Source of the DNA: Piscinibacter sp943370595
Lineage (GTDB): Bacteria > Pseudomonadota > Gammaproteobacteria > Burkholderiales > Burkholderiaceae_C
Length of the DNA: 64,000 nt
Reading direction: 5' to 3'
Assembly (NCBI GenBank): GCA_943370595.1
Contig: CALRRO020000020.1
Span: 1 to 64,000 of the forward strand
Every line of letters starts with the position of its first letter. The stretch's first letter is position 1. The translations under genes and the position numbers were made by a program. The notes below the pieces were generated by a model. That model was not told the origin of the DNA, ran no database searches, and saw only the letters and a list, made by a program, of their open reading frames with translations. This document shows positions 25,890-38,745 of the stretch, piece after piece.

Positions 25890-25906
25890 TTGAACGGGAA
25901 CTTCAA
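25890..25906. promoter_or_regulatory. Candidate LysR operator TTGAA-N7-TTCAA
   Basis: An inverted repeat with T-N11-A geometry lies between the divergent LysR and pirin genes, 37 bp from the LysR start. It is AT-rich against a very GC-rich background. TACATT at 25940-25945 could be the -10 of the pirin operon, with no clear -35. Confidence 0.5.
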
Positions 25907-25986
25907 GCCTGGACGGCTGCCCGGCGGGGTATCGCCACCTACATTGGCTTCATCGCCTTCGTGGCCTTCACACAGAGGAACGAACC

Positions 25987-26709
<723 letters not shown>

Positions 26710-26748
26710 AGAATTCCCCAACCCTGTTCGACCCAACGGAGTACCGTC

Positions 26749-27303
26749 ATGTCCAAGATCGTCATCGTTTTCCACAGCGGCTACGGCCACACCAAGAAGA
26801 TCGCCGAAGCGATCGCCCAGACCTCCGGCGGCACGCTGCTGGCCGTCGACGCCGAGGGCAACCTGGCCGAGGGCGGCTGGGAACAGCTGGCCGCAGCCAC
26901 CACCATCGTGTTCGGCTCGCCGACCTACATGGGCGCGCCGAGCTGGCAGTTCAAGAAGTTCGCCGACGCGTCGTCGAAAGCCTGGTTCACCCAGCAATGG
27001 AAGGACAAGCTCGCCGCCGGCTTCACCAACTCGGCGACGATGAACGGCGACAAGCTGTCGACGCTGCACTACTTCTTCACGCTGTCGCAGCAGCACAGCA
27101 TGTACTGGGTCGGCACCGGCCTGATGCCGAGCAATTCGAAGGCGGCGACGCGCAACGACGTCAACTACGTCGGCTCGTTCTCCGGCCTGATGACGGCGAC
27201 GCCGTCGGACGCCTCGGCCGAGGAGATGGTGCCGGGCGACATCGCGACCGCACAGGCCTTCGGCAAGCGCATCGCCGAAGCGACCGCGAAGTTCTCTCGC
27301 TGA
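26749..27303 (+). CDS. Flavodoxin-fold NAD(P)H:quinone oxidoreductase-like protein
   Basis: The 184-residue protein begins MSKIVIVFHSGYGHTKKIAE, the FMN-phosphate loop of the flavodoxin/WrbA group. It continues with FGSPTYMGAPSWQFKKF and GLMTATPSDA. It would carry FMN and reduce quinones by two electrons; specificity is not visible. It lies 39 nt after the pirin gene and 13 nt before the FMN reductase gene. Confidence 0.85.
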   Translation: MSKIVIVFHSGYGHTKKIAEAIAQTSGGTLLAVDAEGNLAEGGWEQLAAATTIVFGSPTYMGAPSWQFKKFADASSKAWFTQQWKDKLAAGFTNSATMNGDKLSTLHYFFTLSQQHSMYWVGTGLMPSNSKAATRNDVNYVGSFSGLMTATPSDASAEEMVPGDIATAQAFGKRIAEATAKFSR

Positions 27304-27316
27304 ACGAGGCCGGCTC

Positions 27317-27913
27317 ATGAGCACGGTGCGCCTGGTCGCCCTGTCCGGCAGCGAGCGCGCCGGCTCGCTGAACCGCAAGCTGCTGGACGTGGCCCTGAAG
27401 GCGGCGGCATCGCGCGGCGCGCAGGTCGAGACCATCGACCTGCGCAGCCTCGCGCTGCCGCTGTTCGACTCCGACATCGAGAGGGGCCCGGGCGTGCCCG
27501 GCGGTGCCCGCCGCCTGCGCGACGCGCTGCATGCGGCCGACGGCGTGCTGCTGGCCACGCCGGAGTACAACGGCTTCCCGACGCCGCTGCTGATCAACAG
27601 CCTCGACTGGCTGTCGCGCCTGCAGGCCGAGGGCGGTGCGCCGGCGGGCCTGGCGGTGACGGCCGGCAAGCCGATCGGCATCCTGAGTGCGTCGCCGGGC
27701 CTGCTCGGCGGGCTGCGCTCGCTGAACTACACCCGCCAGTACGTCTCGATGGCCTTCGCGATGATGCCGGTGCCGCAGCAGTTCGCACTGTCGCGCGCCC
27801 ACGAGGCCTTCGACGACACCGGTGCCCTGAAGGACGCGAAGCAGCAGGTCGCGGTGGAGAACGTGGTCGGCGCGGTGATCAGGGTCGCGACAGCGCTGAA
27901 AGTCGCCGGCTGA
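27317..27913 (+). CDS. NADPH-dependent FMN reductase family protein
   Basis: The 198-residue flavoprotein shows the FMN-binding ALSGSERAGSLNRKL loop and the family's TPEYNGFPTPLLINSLDWLSR-like PEYN segment (quoted in part). Such enzymes reduce FMN, azo dyes or quinones with NADPH. It is the third gene of the pirin operon. No terminator other than the inverted-repeat element 33 nt downstream is visible. Confidence 0.88.
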   Translation: MSTVRLVALSGSERAGSLNRKLLDVALKAAASRGAQVETIDLRSLALPLFDSDIERGPGVPGGARRLRDALHAADGVLLATPEYNGFPTPLLINSLDWLSRLQAEGGAPAGLAVTAGKPIGILSASPGLLGGLRSLNYTRQYVSMAFAMMPVPQQFALSRAHEAFDDTGALKDAKQQVAVENVVGAVIRVATALKVAG

Positions 27914-27945
27914 TCCACGCGACCGTCGTGCCTTCGTTGAGGGTC

Positions 27946-28178
27946 GCGGCAGGCGCTGCCCGCTGGGGGCTCATGCGGCGGCGGTCGGCGCTGCGCGCCG
28001 ACTGCACTGCGATGCTCGCGCCAGGGGGCATGCCGCCCAACTCACTGCGTTCGCTGCGCTCACTTCGTTCAGACAGCCGGCGGCAAGTCAGATCACGAGG
28101 CGCGCTTTCGCGCGCTGCCCCCTGACGCTGCGCTTCTCGTCGCCGCCCAAATCGCCCCCAGCGGGCAGCGCCTGCCGC
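27946..28178. repeat. Inverted-repeat element E1 (233 bp)
   Basis: Perfect 25-bp terminal inverted repeats (27946-27970 and 28154-28178; GCGGCAGGCGCTGCCCGCTG plus GGGGC) bound the element. Inside, a 59-bp core at 28032-28090 begins GCCGCCCAACTC and ends CAGACAGCCGGCGGCAAGTC plus A. Between them are three 9-nt units of the form RCTKCGYTC. The core recurs inverted in E2. No transposase or ORF with coding character is present. The element follows the FMN reductase stop and could also end that transcript. Confidence 0.75.
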
Positions 28179-28224
28179 GAAGTCCACCACTGGGGTTCCC
28201 CGACTGACATGCCACCACGGTTCA

Positions 28225-28464
28225 GCAAAGGTGCGTGCGGGCAGGCTGGCGCACGCCTGTTCGGTGCTGAGCAGCGCAGGGCTTGCGGCAGGCGCGCGGC
28301 AGCGCGCTACGTAGACTGACTTGCCGCCGGCTGTCTGAGCGCAGCGAACGCAGTGAGCGAAGCGAGTTGGGCGGCCTGCTGCGAGACCGAGCAGCGCAAG
28401 GGAGTCGGCCCATCGGGCCGACCGTCGAAGCGGCGTGCGCCAGCCTGCCCGCACGCGCCTTTGC
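28225..28464. repeat. Inverted-repeat element E2 (240 bp), opposite orientation to E1
   Basis: Terminal inverted repeats of 33 bp with one mismatch (28225-28257 and 28432-28464) contain GTGCGTGCGGGCAGGCTGGC. The 59-bp core at 28317-28375 is the reverse complement of the E1 core, with the three 9-nt units shifted by one. A further perfect hairpin, GTCGGCCC/GGGCCGAC, lies at 28404-28422. The terminal repeats of E2 differ from those of E1, so only the core is shared. The 126 bp after it, up to the next gene, hold nothing recognised apart from a -10-like hexamer. Confidence 0.72.
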
Positions 28465-28577
28465 CGCTCCGACCTCAACGCGCAAAGCACGCATAGAACG
28501 ACAGCTCAGGGCCGATAGCAGATTCCTGCCCGCAGCGTTCATCGACTCCTCGATCAGGCGTCCGATCGAGCCCTTGC

Positions 28578-28583
28578 TACAGT
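28578..28583 (+). promoter_or_regulatory. Candidate -10 (TACAGT) of the DUF599 gene
   Basis: TACAGT ends 7 nt before the ATG, and no Shine-Dalgarno is present. No clear -35 is seen. This fits a leaderless mRNA. Confidence 0.4.
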
Positions 28584-28590
28584 CCCCGCC

Positions 28591-29310
28591 ATGGAAACGG
28601 CATTCAAGGTGCTGGGGCTGCTGCCCTGGACCGACTGGGCAGCGCTCGGCGTGTTCTTCGCCGGCTGGATCGGCTACGCGGTGTTCGCCAAGCGGCGCAG
28701 CACGCTGCAGCCTTCGCTGCTGGACATCACCAACCAGATCCGCCGCCAGTGGATGCTGCAGTCGACCTACCGCGAGGTGCGCGTGGTCGACGGCATCGTG
28801 ATCCAGAGCCTGTCGACCAGCCCCTCGTTCTTCGCTTCCACCACCATCCTGATCATCGGCGGCCTGCTCGCCGTGCTCGGCACCACCGAGAAGGCCAGCG
28901 AGCTGGTGCGCGAGATCCCGTTTGCAGCGCGCACCTCGGTGCTGGTGTTCGACATGAAGATCGTGCTGATGCTGGGCATCTTCGTCTACGCCTTCTTCCG
29001 CTTCACCTGGTCGCTGCGCCAGTACACCTTCGGTGCACTGCTGGTCGGCTCGCTGCCGGAGCGCGACGCCTTGACGGCGATGGGCGAACAGGCCGAGCCG
29101 ACGCGCCAGGCCTTCGCCGAACGTGCCGGCCGCATCGTCGGCCTCGCCGCCGAGACCTTCAACGACGGGCTGCGCGCCTACTACTTCGCCTTTGCCGCGA
29201 TCGGCTGGTTCTTTTCGCCGCTGGCCTTCGCCTTCGCGACAGCGGGCGTGGTCTGGATCCTCTACCAGCGCGAGTTCCGCTCCGAAGTGCTGGGCGCGCT
29301 GAAGGGCTGA
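28591..29310 (+). CDS. DUF599 family membrane protein
   Basis: The 239-residue integral membrane protein has four transmembrane segments (about 13-33, 75-95, 118-140 and 200-225). Family-like pieces are DITNQIRRQWM, SPSFFASTTILIIGGLLAVL, FRFTWSLRQY and RAYYFAFAAIGWF. The function of DUF599 is unknown. It is convergent with trhO, 15 bp apart. Upstream lies the gene-free repeat region. Confidence 0.82.
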   Translation: METAFKVLGLLPWTDWAALGVFFAGWIGYAVFAKRRSTLQPSLLDITNQIRRQWMLQSTYREVRVVDGIVIQSLSTSPSFFASTTILIIGGLLAVLGTTEKASELVREIPFAARTSVLVFDMKIVLMLGIFVYAFFRFTWSLRQYTFGALLVGSLPERDALTAMGEQAEPTRQAFAERAGRIVGLAAETFNDGLRAYYFAFAAIGWFFSPLAFAFATAGVVWILYQREFRSEVLGALKG

Positions 29311-29325
29311 GTCGGCGCGCCGCGT

Positions 29326-30054
29326 CTATGCCGGCTGCAAGCCGGCGTCGAGTTGCTCGCGCTCGTCGAACACGAAGCACCGGCCCTCGAAGTGGAGCCC
29401 ACCGGTCTGCTCGAAGTACTTGAGGATGCCGCCGTCGAGCTGCCAGACGTGCTCCACGCCGGCCTCGCGCAGGAAGATCGCCGCCTTCTCGCAGCGGATG
29501 CCGCCGGTGCAGTAACTCACCACGGTCTTGCCGTGCAGCTGATCGCGGTGCGCCAGCGCGGCGGCGGGGAACTCGCTGAACTTCGTGATCCGCCAGTCGA
29601 GCGCGCCGGCGAAGCGGCCGTGGTCGACCTCGAAGGCGTTGCGCGTATCCAGCGTCACCACCGGGCGGCCGTCGTCGTCGTGGCCGGCATCGAGCCAGCG
29701 GGCCAGCGTCGCTGCGTCCACGGCTGGTGCGCGTTCGGCCTGCGGGCGGATCGCCGGGTGGTTCATGCGGATGATCTCGCGCTTGACCTTGACCCGCAGC
29801 CGGCCGAACGGCACGGCCTCGGACCAGCTCTCCTTCGTCTCGAGATCGGCCAGCCGTTCGTCCTCGCGCAGCCAGGCGACGAAGCCGCGCAGCGCATCGG
29901 CTGGCCCGGCCAGGAACAGGTTGATGCCTTCGCCGGCCAGCAGCACCGTGCCCTTCAGGCCAGCGGCTTGCGCCCGCTCGTGGATGCGCTCGCGCAGGGC
30001 GGGCGCATCGGGCAGTTCGACGAAGCGGTAGGCGGAGATGTTCAGTACGTTCAC
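29326..30054 (-). CDS. trhO: tRNA uridine(34) hydroxylase TrhO (rhodanese-like, YceA)
   Basis: The 242-residue protein has a ferredoxin-like N-terminal domain (ISAYRFVELPDAPALRERIH) and a rhodanese domain with DTRNAFEVDHG. The catalytic Cys lies in YCTGGIRCEKAA. TrhO hydroxylates uridine 34 of tRNA using prephenate-dependent chemistry described for the family. The start is GTG at 30054 (VNVLNISAYRF). TACAAT stands exactly 7 nt upstream, with no Shine-Dalgarno. It is divergent from dnaE, with 40 bp between the start codons. Confidence 0.92.
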   Translation of the reverse strand: MNVLNISAYRFVELPDAPALRERIHERAQAAGLKGTVLLAGEGINLFLAGPADALRGFVAWLREDERLADLETKESWSEAVPFGRLRVKVKREIIRMNHPAIRPQAERAPAVDAATLARWLDAGHDDDGRPVVTLDTRNAFEVDHGRFAGALDWRITKFSEFPAAALAHRDQLHGKTVVSYCTGGIRCEKAAIFLREAGVEHVWQLDGGILKYFEQTGGLHFEGRCFVFDEREQLDAGLQPA

Positions 30055-30061
30055 GTCCCGG

Positions 30062-30067
30062 ATTGTA
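30062..30067 (-). promoter_or_regulatory. -10 hexamer (TACAAT) of trhO
   Basis: TACAAT is a near-consensus -10 ending 7 nt before the GTG start. Transcription would start at or next to the start codon. No strong -35 stands upstream. Confidence 0.5.
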
Positions 30068-30081
30068 GGAACCCGGACTCC

Positions 30082-30087
30082 TAGAAT
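30082..30087 (+). promoter_or_regulatory. -10 hexamer (TAGAAT) of dnaE
   Basis: TAGAAT ends 7 nt before the ATG at 30095. It lies 14 bp from the trhO -10 on the other strand, so the two polymerases would compete. If this promoter is used, the earlier ATG at 30086 lies inside the hexamer and cannot be the start. Confidence 0.5.
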
Positions 30088-30094
30088 GCCGCTC

Positions 30095-33618
<3,524 letters not shown>

Positions 33619-33622
<4 letters not shown>

Positions 33623-34800
33623 CTGATCAGCCGACCACCGGTCTGGTGCTCACCGGTGGCGGCGCGCGCGCCGCCTACCAGGTCGGTGTGCTCAAGGCGG
33701 TGATGCAGATCCGGCGCGAGTCGAACGCGCCGCCGGGCAATCCCTTTCCGGTCATCACCGGCACCTCGGCCGGCGCGATCAATGCCGCCGCGCTGGCCTG
33801 CCGCTGCGCCAACATGGACGAGGCGGTGCGCGTGCTGGCGGAGGTGTGGGAGAACTTCCACGCCGAGCAGATCTACCGCGCCGATTCGCTGGGCGTGATC
33901 CGCACCGGCGCGCGCTGGCTGACGCTGTTCTCGCTCGGCTGGCTGATCGCCCGCTGGCGCCGCGCGCGGCCGCGCTCGCTGCTCGACAACGCACCGACCG
34001 CCGATCTGCTGCAGCGCATGGTCAGCACCGAGCAGCTCAAGCAGGCGATGCGCGACGGCCACCTCGAGGCCCTGGCCGTCACCGCCTCGGGCTACGGCTC
34101 CGGCCTGCACGTGACCTTCTACGACGCCATCAAGGAGATCGTGCCCTGGACACGCTCGCAGCGCATCGCGGTGCGCGCCGACATCGGCGTGCCGCACCTG
34201 ATGGCCTCGTCGGCGATTCCCTTCGTGTTCCCTGCCGTGCCGCTGACGGCGGAAGGGCGCGTCGAATACTTCGGCGACGGCTCGATGCGCCAGGCTGCTC
34301 CGATCTCGCCGGCAGTGCACCTGGGTGCGAGCCGCATCCTGATCATCGGTGCCGGGCGCATGCACGAGCCGCCGGGGCCGCGCGCGCACAGCACCGAGTA
34401 CCCGAACCTGGCGCAGATCGCCGGCCATGCGCTGTCGAACATCTTCCTGGATGCGCTGGCGGTGGATGTGGAGCGGCTGCAGCGCATCAACGCGACGCTG
34501 AAGCTGCTGCCGCCGGATGCGCTGGCGCGCACCACGCTGCGGCCGATCGAGACGCTGGTGATCGCGCCCAGCCAGCGCCTGGACGACCTGGCGGCCAAGC
34601 ACCTCGGCAGCCTGCCCGCGCCGGTGCGCGCGATGCTGCGCAGCGTGGGCGTGTCGGGCCGCGGCGAGGACGCGCGCGGTGCGGCGCTGGCGAGCTACCT
34701 GCTCTTCGAGGCGCCGTACACGCGCGAACTCGTGGCCCTGGGTGAAGCCGACACGCAGGCGCGCCGCGACGAGGTGCGCGCCTTCTTCGGCTGGACCTGA
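33619..34800 (+). CDS. Patatin-like phospholipase family protein
   Basis: The 393-residue serine hydrolase has the oxyanion-hole loop LTGGGARAAYQVGVLK, nucleophile Ser in ITGTSAGAIN (GxSxG) and the catalytic Asp in FGDGSMRQ. No signal peptide is seen. It probably hydrolyses lipid or acyl esters in the cytoplasm. It is translationally coupled to dnaE (ATGA overlap); why a lipid hydrolase should be tied to the polymerase is unclear. The same frame is open far upstream, but only as an antisense-like shadow of dnaE. Confidence 0.9.
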
Positions 34801-34812
34801 GCCTTCGACCGC

Positions 34813-35175
34813 TCAGCCCTTGGCCTTCGGCTCGGCCGCCTTCTTCGCGGGGGCCTTGTCGGCTTTCTCGCCCTTCTCGATCTTCGCCTTGGGCGCCGGC
34901 GTGTCGCCGCCGGCATAGGCCTGGCCGTTGACGGTCAGCCCGTCGGCCGAGAACTTGCGCGCGTTGCCGTCGCCCACGCCCTTGACGCGGCCCTGCAGGT
35001 CGGCCCAGTTGTTGAACGTGCCGGCCTTGCGCGCCTCGAGGATGCGCGTGGCCATGCCGGGGCCGATGCCCTTGACGGCTTCCAGCTCGGCCTGCGAGGC
35101 CTTGTTGACATCCGTCGCGGCGAAGGCGGCGGCAGACACGAGGGCGAGGACGGCGGCGGTGATGAACTTGAACAT
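34813..35175 (-). CDS. ComEA-like helix-hairpin-helix protein
   Basis: The 120-residue protein has a cleavable signal peptide (MFKFITAAVLALVSAAAFAA). A helix-hairpin-helix DNA-binding domain follows (ASQAELEAVKGIGPGMATRI, FNNWADLQGRVKGVG). A Lys/Ala-rich tail closes it. ComEA-type proteins bind incoming DNA in the periplasm during natural transformation; in proteobacteria the family is broad, so competence is inferred. It converges on the patatin gene, 12 bp apart. Confidence 0.85.
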   Translation of the reverse strand: MFKFITAAVLALVSAAAFAATDVNKASQAELEAVKGIGPGMATRILEARKAGTFNNWADLQGRVKGVGDGNARKFSADGLTVNGQAYAGGDTPAPKAKIEKGEKADKAPAKKAAEPKAKG

Positions 35176-35322
35176 GATGTGGCTCCTGGTGGGTTGCGAG
35201 TCGCGGTGTTGCGAGCTCGGGAGCCAGTGTTCCGGCGGGGCCGCGTGGCGTGAATCGCCACGGCGGGCCACCCGCTCGATGTTCCCCCCGCCGGGGGACG
35301 TGCAGAAGTCTCGGGCCGGCGC

Positions 35323-36321
35323 TCAGCCCTGTGTCGCGAGCCAGTTCACGTAGCGCTGCACGCCTGTCGCCACATCGGCGAAGGCATGGTCGCAGCCGCT
35401 GCTGCGCAGCCCGGTGAGATCGGCCTGCGTGAAGCACTGGTACTTGCCGACGAGAGCCTCGGGGAAGGGGATGTACTCGACGAGGCCTCGCGCGGTCAGC
35501 TCGGCCAGCGGCAGCGCCGCCTCCCCCTTCAGGGTGCGTGCTGCGTTGACGGTGGCCACCGCCACGTCGTTGAAGGGCTGGGCGCGGCCGCTGCCGAGGT
35601 TGAAGATGCCGCTCTTTCCCGGGTTCTGCAGGAACCACAGGTTGACCGCCACCACGTCGTCGACGAAGACGAAGTCGCGCGACTGCATGCCCGGCCCGTA
35701 GCCGTTGTACTCGCCGAACAGCTTGACCTTGCCGTGCTCGCGGAACTGGTGGAAGTGGTGGAAGGCGACCGAGGCCATGCGGCCCTTGTGCTGCTCGCGC
35801 GGGCCGTAGACGTTGAAGTAGCGGAAGCCCACCACCTGCGAGGTGGCGGTGGGCAACATGCGCCGCACCACGTTGTCGAACAGCAGCTTGCTGTAGCCGT
35901 AGACGTTCAGCGGCTGCTCGAACTGCGGCTCCTCGCGGAACGAGGCACTGCCGCCGTAGGTGGCGGCCGACGAGGCATAGAGCAGCCGCGTCCCCTGGGC
36001 CTGGCAGGCGTCGAGCAGGTCCTTCGAGCAGCGGTAGTTGGTGTCGAGCATGTAGCGCCCGTCGTGCTGCATCGTGTCGCTGCAGGCGCCTTCGTGCAGC
36101 ACGGCTTCGACCTTGCCGAACTCGCCCCGGGCGAAGCGACCATAGAAGTCGGTCTTGTCGAAGTAGTCGCTGATCTTCGCGCCGAGCAGGTTGCGGTACT
36201 TCTGGCCGTTGGTCAGGTTGTCGACGGCGATCACGTCGTCGATGCCCAGCGCGTTCAGCCCATGGACGATGTTGCTGCCGATCATGCCGGCGGCGCCGGT
36301 CACCACCACTCTCGTGCTCAT
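35323..36321 (-). CDS. hldD: ADP-L-glycero-D-manno-heptose 6-epimerase
   Basis: The 332-residue extended short-chain dehydrogenase has the NADP-binding VVTGAAGMIGSNIVHGLN. Its catalytic Tyr/Lys pair lies in VYGYSKLLFDN, with a Ser in YASSAATYGG. It converts ADP-D-glycero- to ADP-L-glycero-manno-heptose for the LPS inner core. The start overlaps the hldE stop by 4 nt (ATGA), so both LPS heptose genes are cotranslated. Confidence 0.95.
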   Translation of the reverse strand: MSTRVVVTGAAGMIGSNIVHGLNALGIDDVIAVDNLTNGQKYRNLLGAKISDYFDKTDFYGRFARGEFGKVEAVLHEGACSDTMQHDGRYMLDTNYRCSKDLLDACQAQGTRLLYASSAATYGGSASFREEPQFEQPLNVYGYSKLLFDNVVRRMLPTATSQVVGFRYFNVYGPREQHKGRMASVAFHHFHQFREHGKVKLFGEYNGYGPGMQSRDFVFVDDVVAVNLWFLQNPGKSGIFNLGSGRAQPFNDVAVATVNAARTLKGEAALPLAELTARGLVEYIPFPEALVGKYQCFTQADLTGLRSSGCDHAFADVATGVQRYVNWLATQG

Positions 36322-37250
36322 GCGAAGAGCTCCTCGTAGCTGACGCTGGCCGTGCCGAACTTGCCGACCACGATGCCGCCGGCGCGGTTGGCCACCGGCA
36401 TCGCCTCGCGCAGCGTGTGGCCGCAGGCGAGCATGGCGGCCATGGTCGCGATCACCGTGTCGCCGGCGCCCGTGACGTCGAACACCTCGCGTGCCTGTGC
36501 CGGCACCTGCGTGTGGCCCTGGGCGTCGAACAGCGACATGCCTTCTTCGCTGCGCGTGAGCAGCAGGCCGTCGAGCCGATGCTCGGCGCGCAGCTTCTGG
36601 GCCCGCTCGTGGAGCTGCGCCTCGCTGTTCCAGGTGCCGATCACCTGCGCCAGCTCGGCGCGGTTCGGTGTGATCACCGTCGCGCCGGCGTAGCGGCTGT
36701 AGTCGCTGCCCTTGGGGTCGATCAGCACTGGCTTGCCGGCCCCACGCGCCAGCTCGATCATGCGCGGGATGTGCGTCAGCCCGCCCTTGCCATAGTCGGA
36801 GAACAGCACCGCGTCGTGCTCGGGCAGCACACGCTCGTAGTCGCTGAGCATGCCGGCCAGCACCTCGTGATCGGGCTGGTTCTCGAAGTCGACGCGGATC
36901 AGCTGCTGCGCGCGGCCGATGACACGCAGCTTGACGATGGTGTAGAGCTGCGGGTCGCTGCCGAGCAGCGCCGCGACGCCTTCGCGCTCCAGCAGCTTCT
37001 TCAGCGTGCGCGCCGGTTCGTCGTCGCCGACCACGGTCAGCAGCGTGGCCTGCGCGCCCAGCGTCTTCACGTTCAGCGCCACGTTGGCGGCACCGCCCAG
37101 GCGCTCCTCCTCGCGGGTGACGCGCACCACTGGCACCGGCGCCTCGGGCGAGATGCGGTCGACCGCGCCGAACCAGTAGCGGTCGAGCATCGCATCGCCG
37201 ACCACCAGCACGCGGGCACGCGACAGTTGTTCGCGGGTGGGTGCGCTCAT
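36318..37250 (-). CDS. rfaE1: D-glycero-beta-D-manno-heptose-7-phosphate kinase (HldE1/RfaE1)
   Basis: The 310-residue ribokinase-family enzyme has an N-terminal region VLVVGDAMLDRYWFG, a substrate loop RLGGAANVALNVKTLG and the anion-hole motif DVTGAGDTVIA. It phosphorylates heptose-7-phosphate at C1. The adenylyltransferase domain of bifunctional HldE is missing, so a separate RfaE2 must be encoded elsewhere. The start MSAPTREQLSRARV shares one nucleotide with the lapB stop (TGATG). Confidence 0.93.
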   Translation of the reverse strand: MSAPTREQLSRARVLVVGDAMLDRYWFGAVDRISPEAPVPVVRVTREEERLGGAANVALNVKTLGAQATLLTVVGDDEPARTLKKLLEREGVAALLGSDPQLYTIVKLRVIGRAQQLIRVDFENQPDHEVLAGMLSDYERVLPEHDAVLFSDYGKGGLTHIPRMIELARGAGKPVLIDPKGSDYSRYAGATVITPNRAELAQVIGTWNSEAQLHERAQKLRAEHRLDGLLLTRSEEGMSLFDAQGHTQVPAQAREVFDVTGAGDTVIATMAAMLACGHTLREAMPVANRAGGIVVGKFGTASVSYEELFA

Positions 37251-38401
37251 CAAAGATCCTCTTGGCGTTGCGGCGGGTAGGTGTCCCAGCCGAGGCACCC
37301 CGGGCATTGCCAGAAGTAGTTCTGCGCCTCGAAGGCGCAGGCGGCGCAGCGGTATCGCTGTAGCGGCTTGGCGGCGCGCGCCACGCCGTCTCGCAGCGCC
37401 TTCGATTCGTCGTCGGACAGCGTCGTGCCCGCCGACAGCGTCAGCAACGTCTGCGCGGCGCTCAGTGCCGGCTGGTGCTGCAGGTGCGACAGCACACGCT
37501 GGCGCTGGCGTTGTGCATCGGTTTCGACGCGGCCGATGGCGGCCAGCAGGTCGGTGGTTGGCGTGCGGCGGTACAGCGCCTCCAGGCGCTCCAGTGCCGC
37601 GCCGGGTTCACCGATCGCCTTGGCGCTCTCGGCGTAGTCGACCGCCACCAGGTTGAACGCGGCTGGGTGCGCCGCCAGCAGCGTGCCCCATTCCTGCAGC
37701 GCGCTGCGGTGGTCGCCTCGGGCACGGGCACGCTGGCCGGCAAGGATCAGCGGCCGCGGCGACTGCGGTGCCACCTCGCGGGCTCGCTTGAGTGCCTCGT
37801 CGGCCTCGGCAGTCTGCTGGCGCGCATCGGCTTCCAGCGCGAGCTCGCACCAGTGGTTGGCAATGCGCGACGCGAACGAACCGCTGCCGCTGCGCTCGAG
37901 CTTGGCCGCCACCTCGGCGGCGGCACGCCACTCGCGCGAGCGTTCGTACAGCGCCAGCAGCGCCAGGCGCGCCTCGGTGTCGAACATCGTGCCGTCGAGC
38001 GCCGTGAAGGCCTGCTCGGCGCGGTCGAACAGGCCGGCCTTCATGAAGTCCTGCGCCAGCGCGTGCTGGGCACGGTCACGCTCGGCCGGCGGCAGGTCGG
38101 CGCGTTGCAACAGGTGCTCGTGCACACGCACGGCGCGTTCGTACTCGCCGCGGCGGCGGAACAGGTTGCCCAGCGCGAAGTGCAGGTCGGAGGTGTCCGG
38201 ATCGTGCTGCACGGCCTCGATGAAGGCGTCGATCGCCTTGTCGTGCTGCTCGTTGAGCAGCAGGTTCAGGCCCTGGTAGTAGGCCTTGGGCGAGTCGTTC
38301 TGCTCGCGCTTCCACTGGCGCACGTCGAATCGCGAGGCCAGCCAGCCGAACGCGAAGGCCACCGGCAGGCCGAGCAGCAGCCACTGCAGGTCAAAGTCCA
38401 T
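37250..38401 (-). CDS. lapB: Lipopolysaccharide assembly protein LapB
   Basis: The 383-residue protein has an N-terminal membrane anchor (LQWLLLGLPVAFAFGWLASR). Tandem TPR helices fill about 65-340. The C-terminal rubredoxin-like metal site is formed by YRCAACAFEA and WQCPGCLGWDTY. LapB (YciM) helps FtsH degrade LpxC and so limits LPS synthesis. It lies between lapA (11-nt overlap) and the heptose kinase gene. This LapB is unrelated to the adhesin-export LapB at the left end of the window. Confidence 0.93.
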   Translation of the reverse strand: MDFDLQWLLLGLPVAFAFGWLASRFDVRQWKREQNDSPKAYYQGLNLLLNEQHDKAIDAFIEAVQHDPDTSDLHFALGNLFRRRGEYERAVRVHEHLLQRADLPPAERDRAQHALAQDFMKAGLFDRAEQAFTALDGTMFDTEARLALLALYERSREWRAAAEVAAKLERSGSGSFASRIANHWCELALEADARQQTAEADEALKRAREVAPQSPRPLILAGQRARARGDHRSALQEWGTLLAAHPAAFNLVAVDYAESAKAIGEPGAALERLEALYRRTPTTDLLAAIGRVETDAQRQRQRVLSHLQHQPALSAAQTLLTLSAGTTLSDDESKALRDGVARAAKPLQRYRCAACAFEAQNYFWQCPGCLGWDTYPPQRQEDL

Positions 38402-38705
38402 CGCGTGGCGGGTAGTCCGGTGTGAGGGTGGGCATGGCGAGTTGCGAGGTGTCGGCCCCTGCGTCGGGCGTGCCGTCGGCGTTGCGGCGACGCGCCACGC
38501 GGCGGTGCCGCCACCAGCTCGGCAGCATCGCCGAGACGCCGAACACGCAGCCGATCGCGAAGGCGCCGAGCACGACGAACACCATGTTCGTGCGCCATTC
38601 GTGGCCGAAGAACCAGCGGATCGAGGCCTCGTGCTGGTTGTTCAGCGCGAAGGCAAACAGAAGAAAGAAGAGGGCGGCTCGAACGAGCCAGACGAGCAAT
38701 CGCAT
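38391..38705 (-). CDS. lapA: Lipopolysaccharide assembly protein LapA (DUF1049)
   Basis: The 104-residue protein has two transmembrane helices (LLVWLVRAALFFLLFAFALN and the MVFVVLGAFAIGCVFGV region). A basic cytoplasmic stretch follows (WWRHRRVARRRN). It works with LapB. GGGAG lies 6 nt before the ATG. TAGAAT at 38724-38729 on the minus strand may be its own -10, giving a very short leader. The two lap genes overlap. Confidence 0.88.
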   Translation of the reverse strand: MRLLVWLVRAALFFLLFAFALNNQHEASIRWFFGHEWRTNMVFVVLGAFAIGCVFGVSAMLPSWWRHRRVARRRNADGTPDAGADTSQLAMPTLTPDYPPRDGL

Positions 38706-38745
38706 CGGGGCTCCCGGGCTGATTCTAGCCAGCGGGGCGGATCGC

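Noticed and set aside
27879..28490. ORFs with SERSERSERS-type peptides in the repeat region
   Set aside because: They translate the 9-nt repeat units and hairpins of E1/E2 in several frames and on both strands. No start signal or family fits, so the region is treated as non-coding.
27914..28590. CRISPR array or integron attC array
   Set aside because: There are only two elements, inverted to each other, without regular spacers. No cas gene, integrase or cassette ORF is present. The attC idea is kept only as one possibility in the findings.
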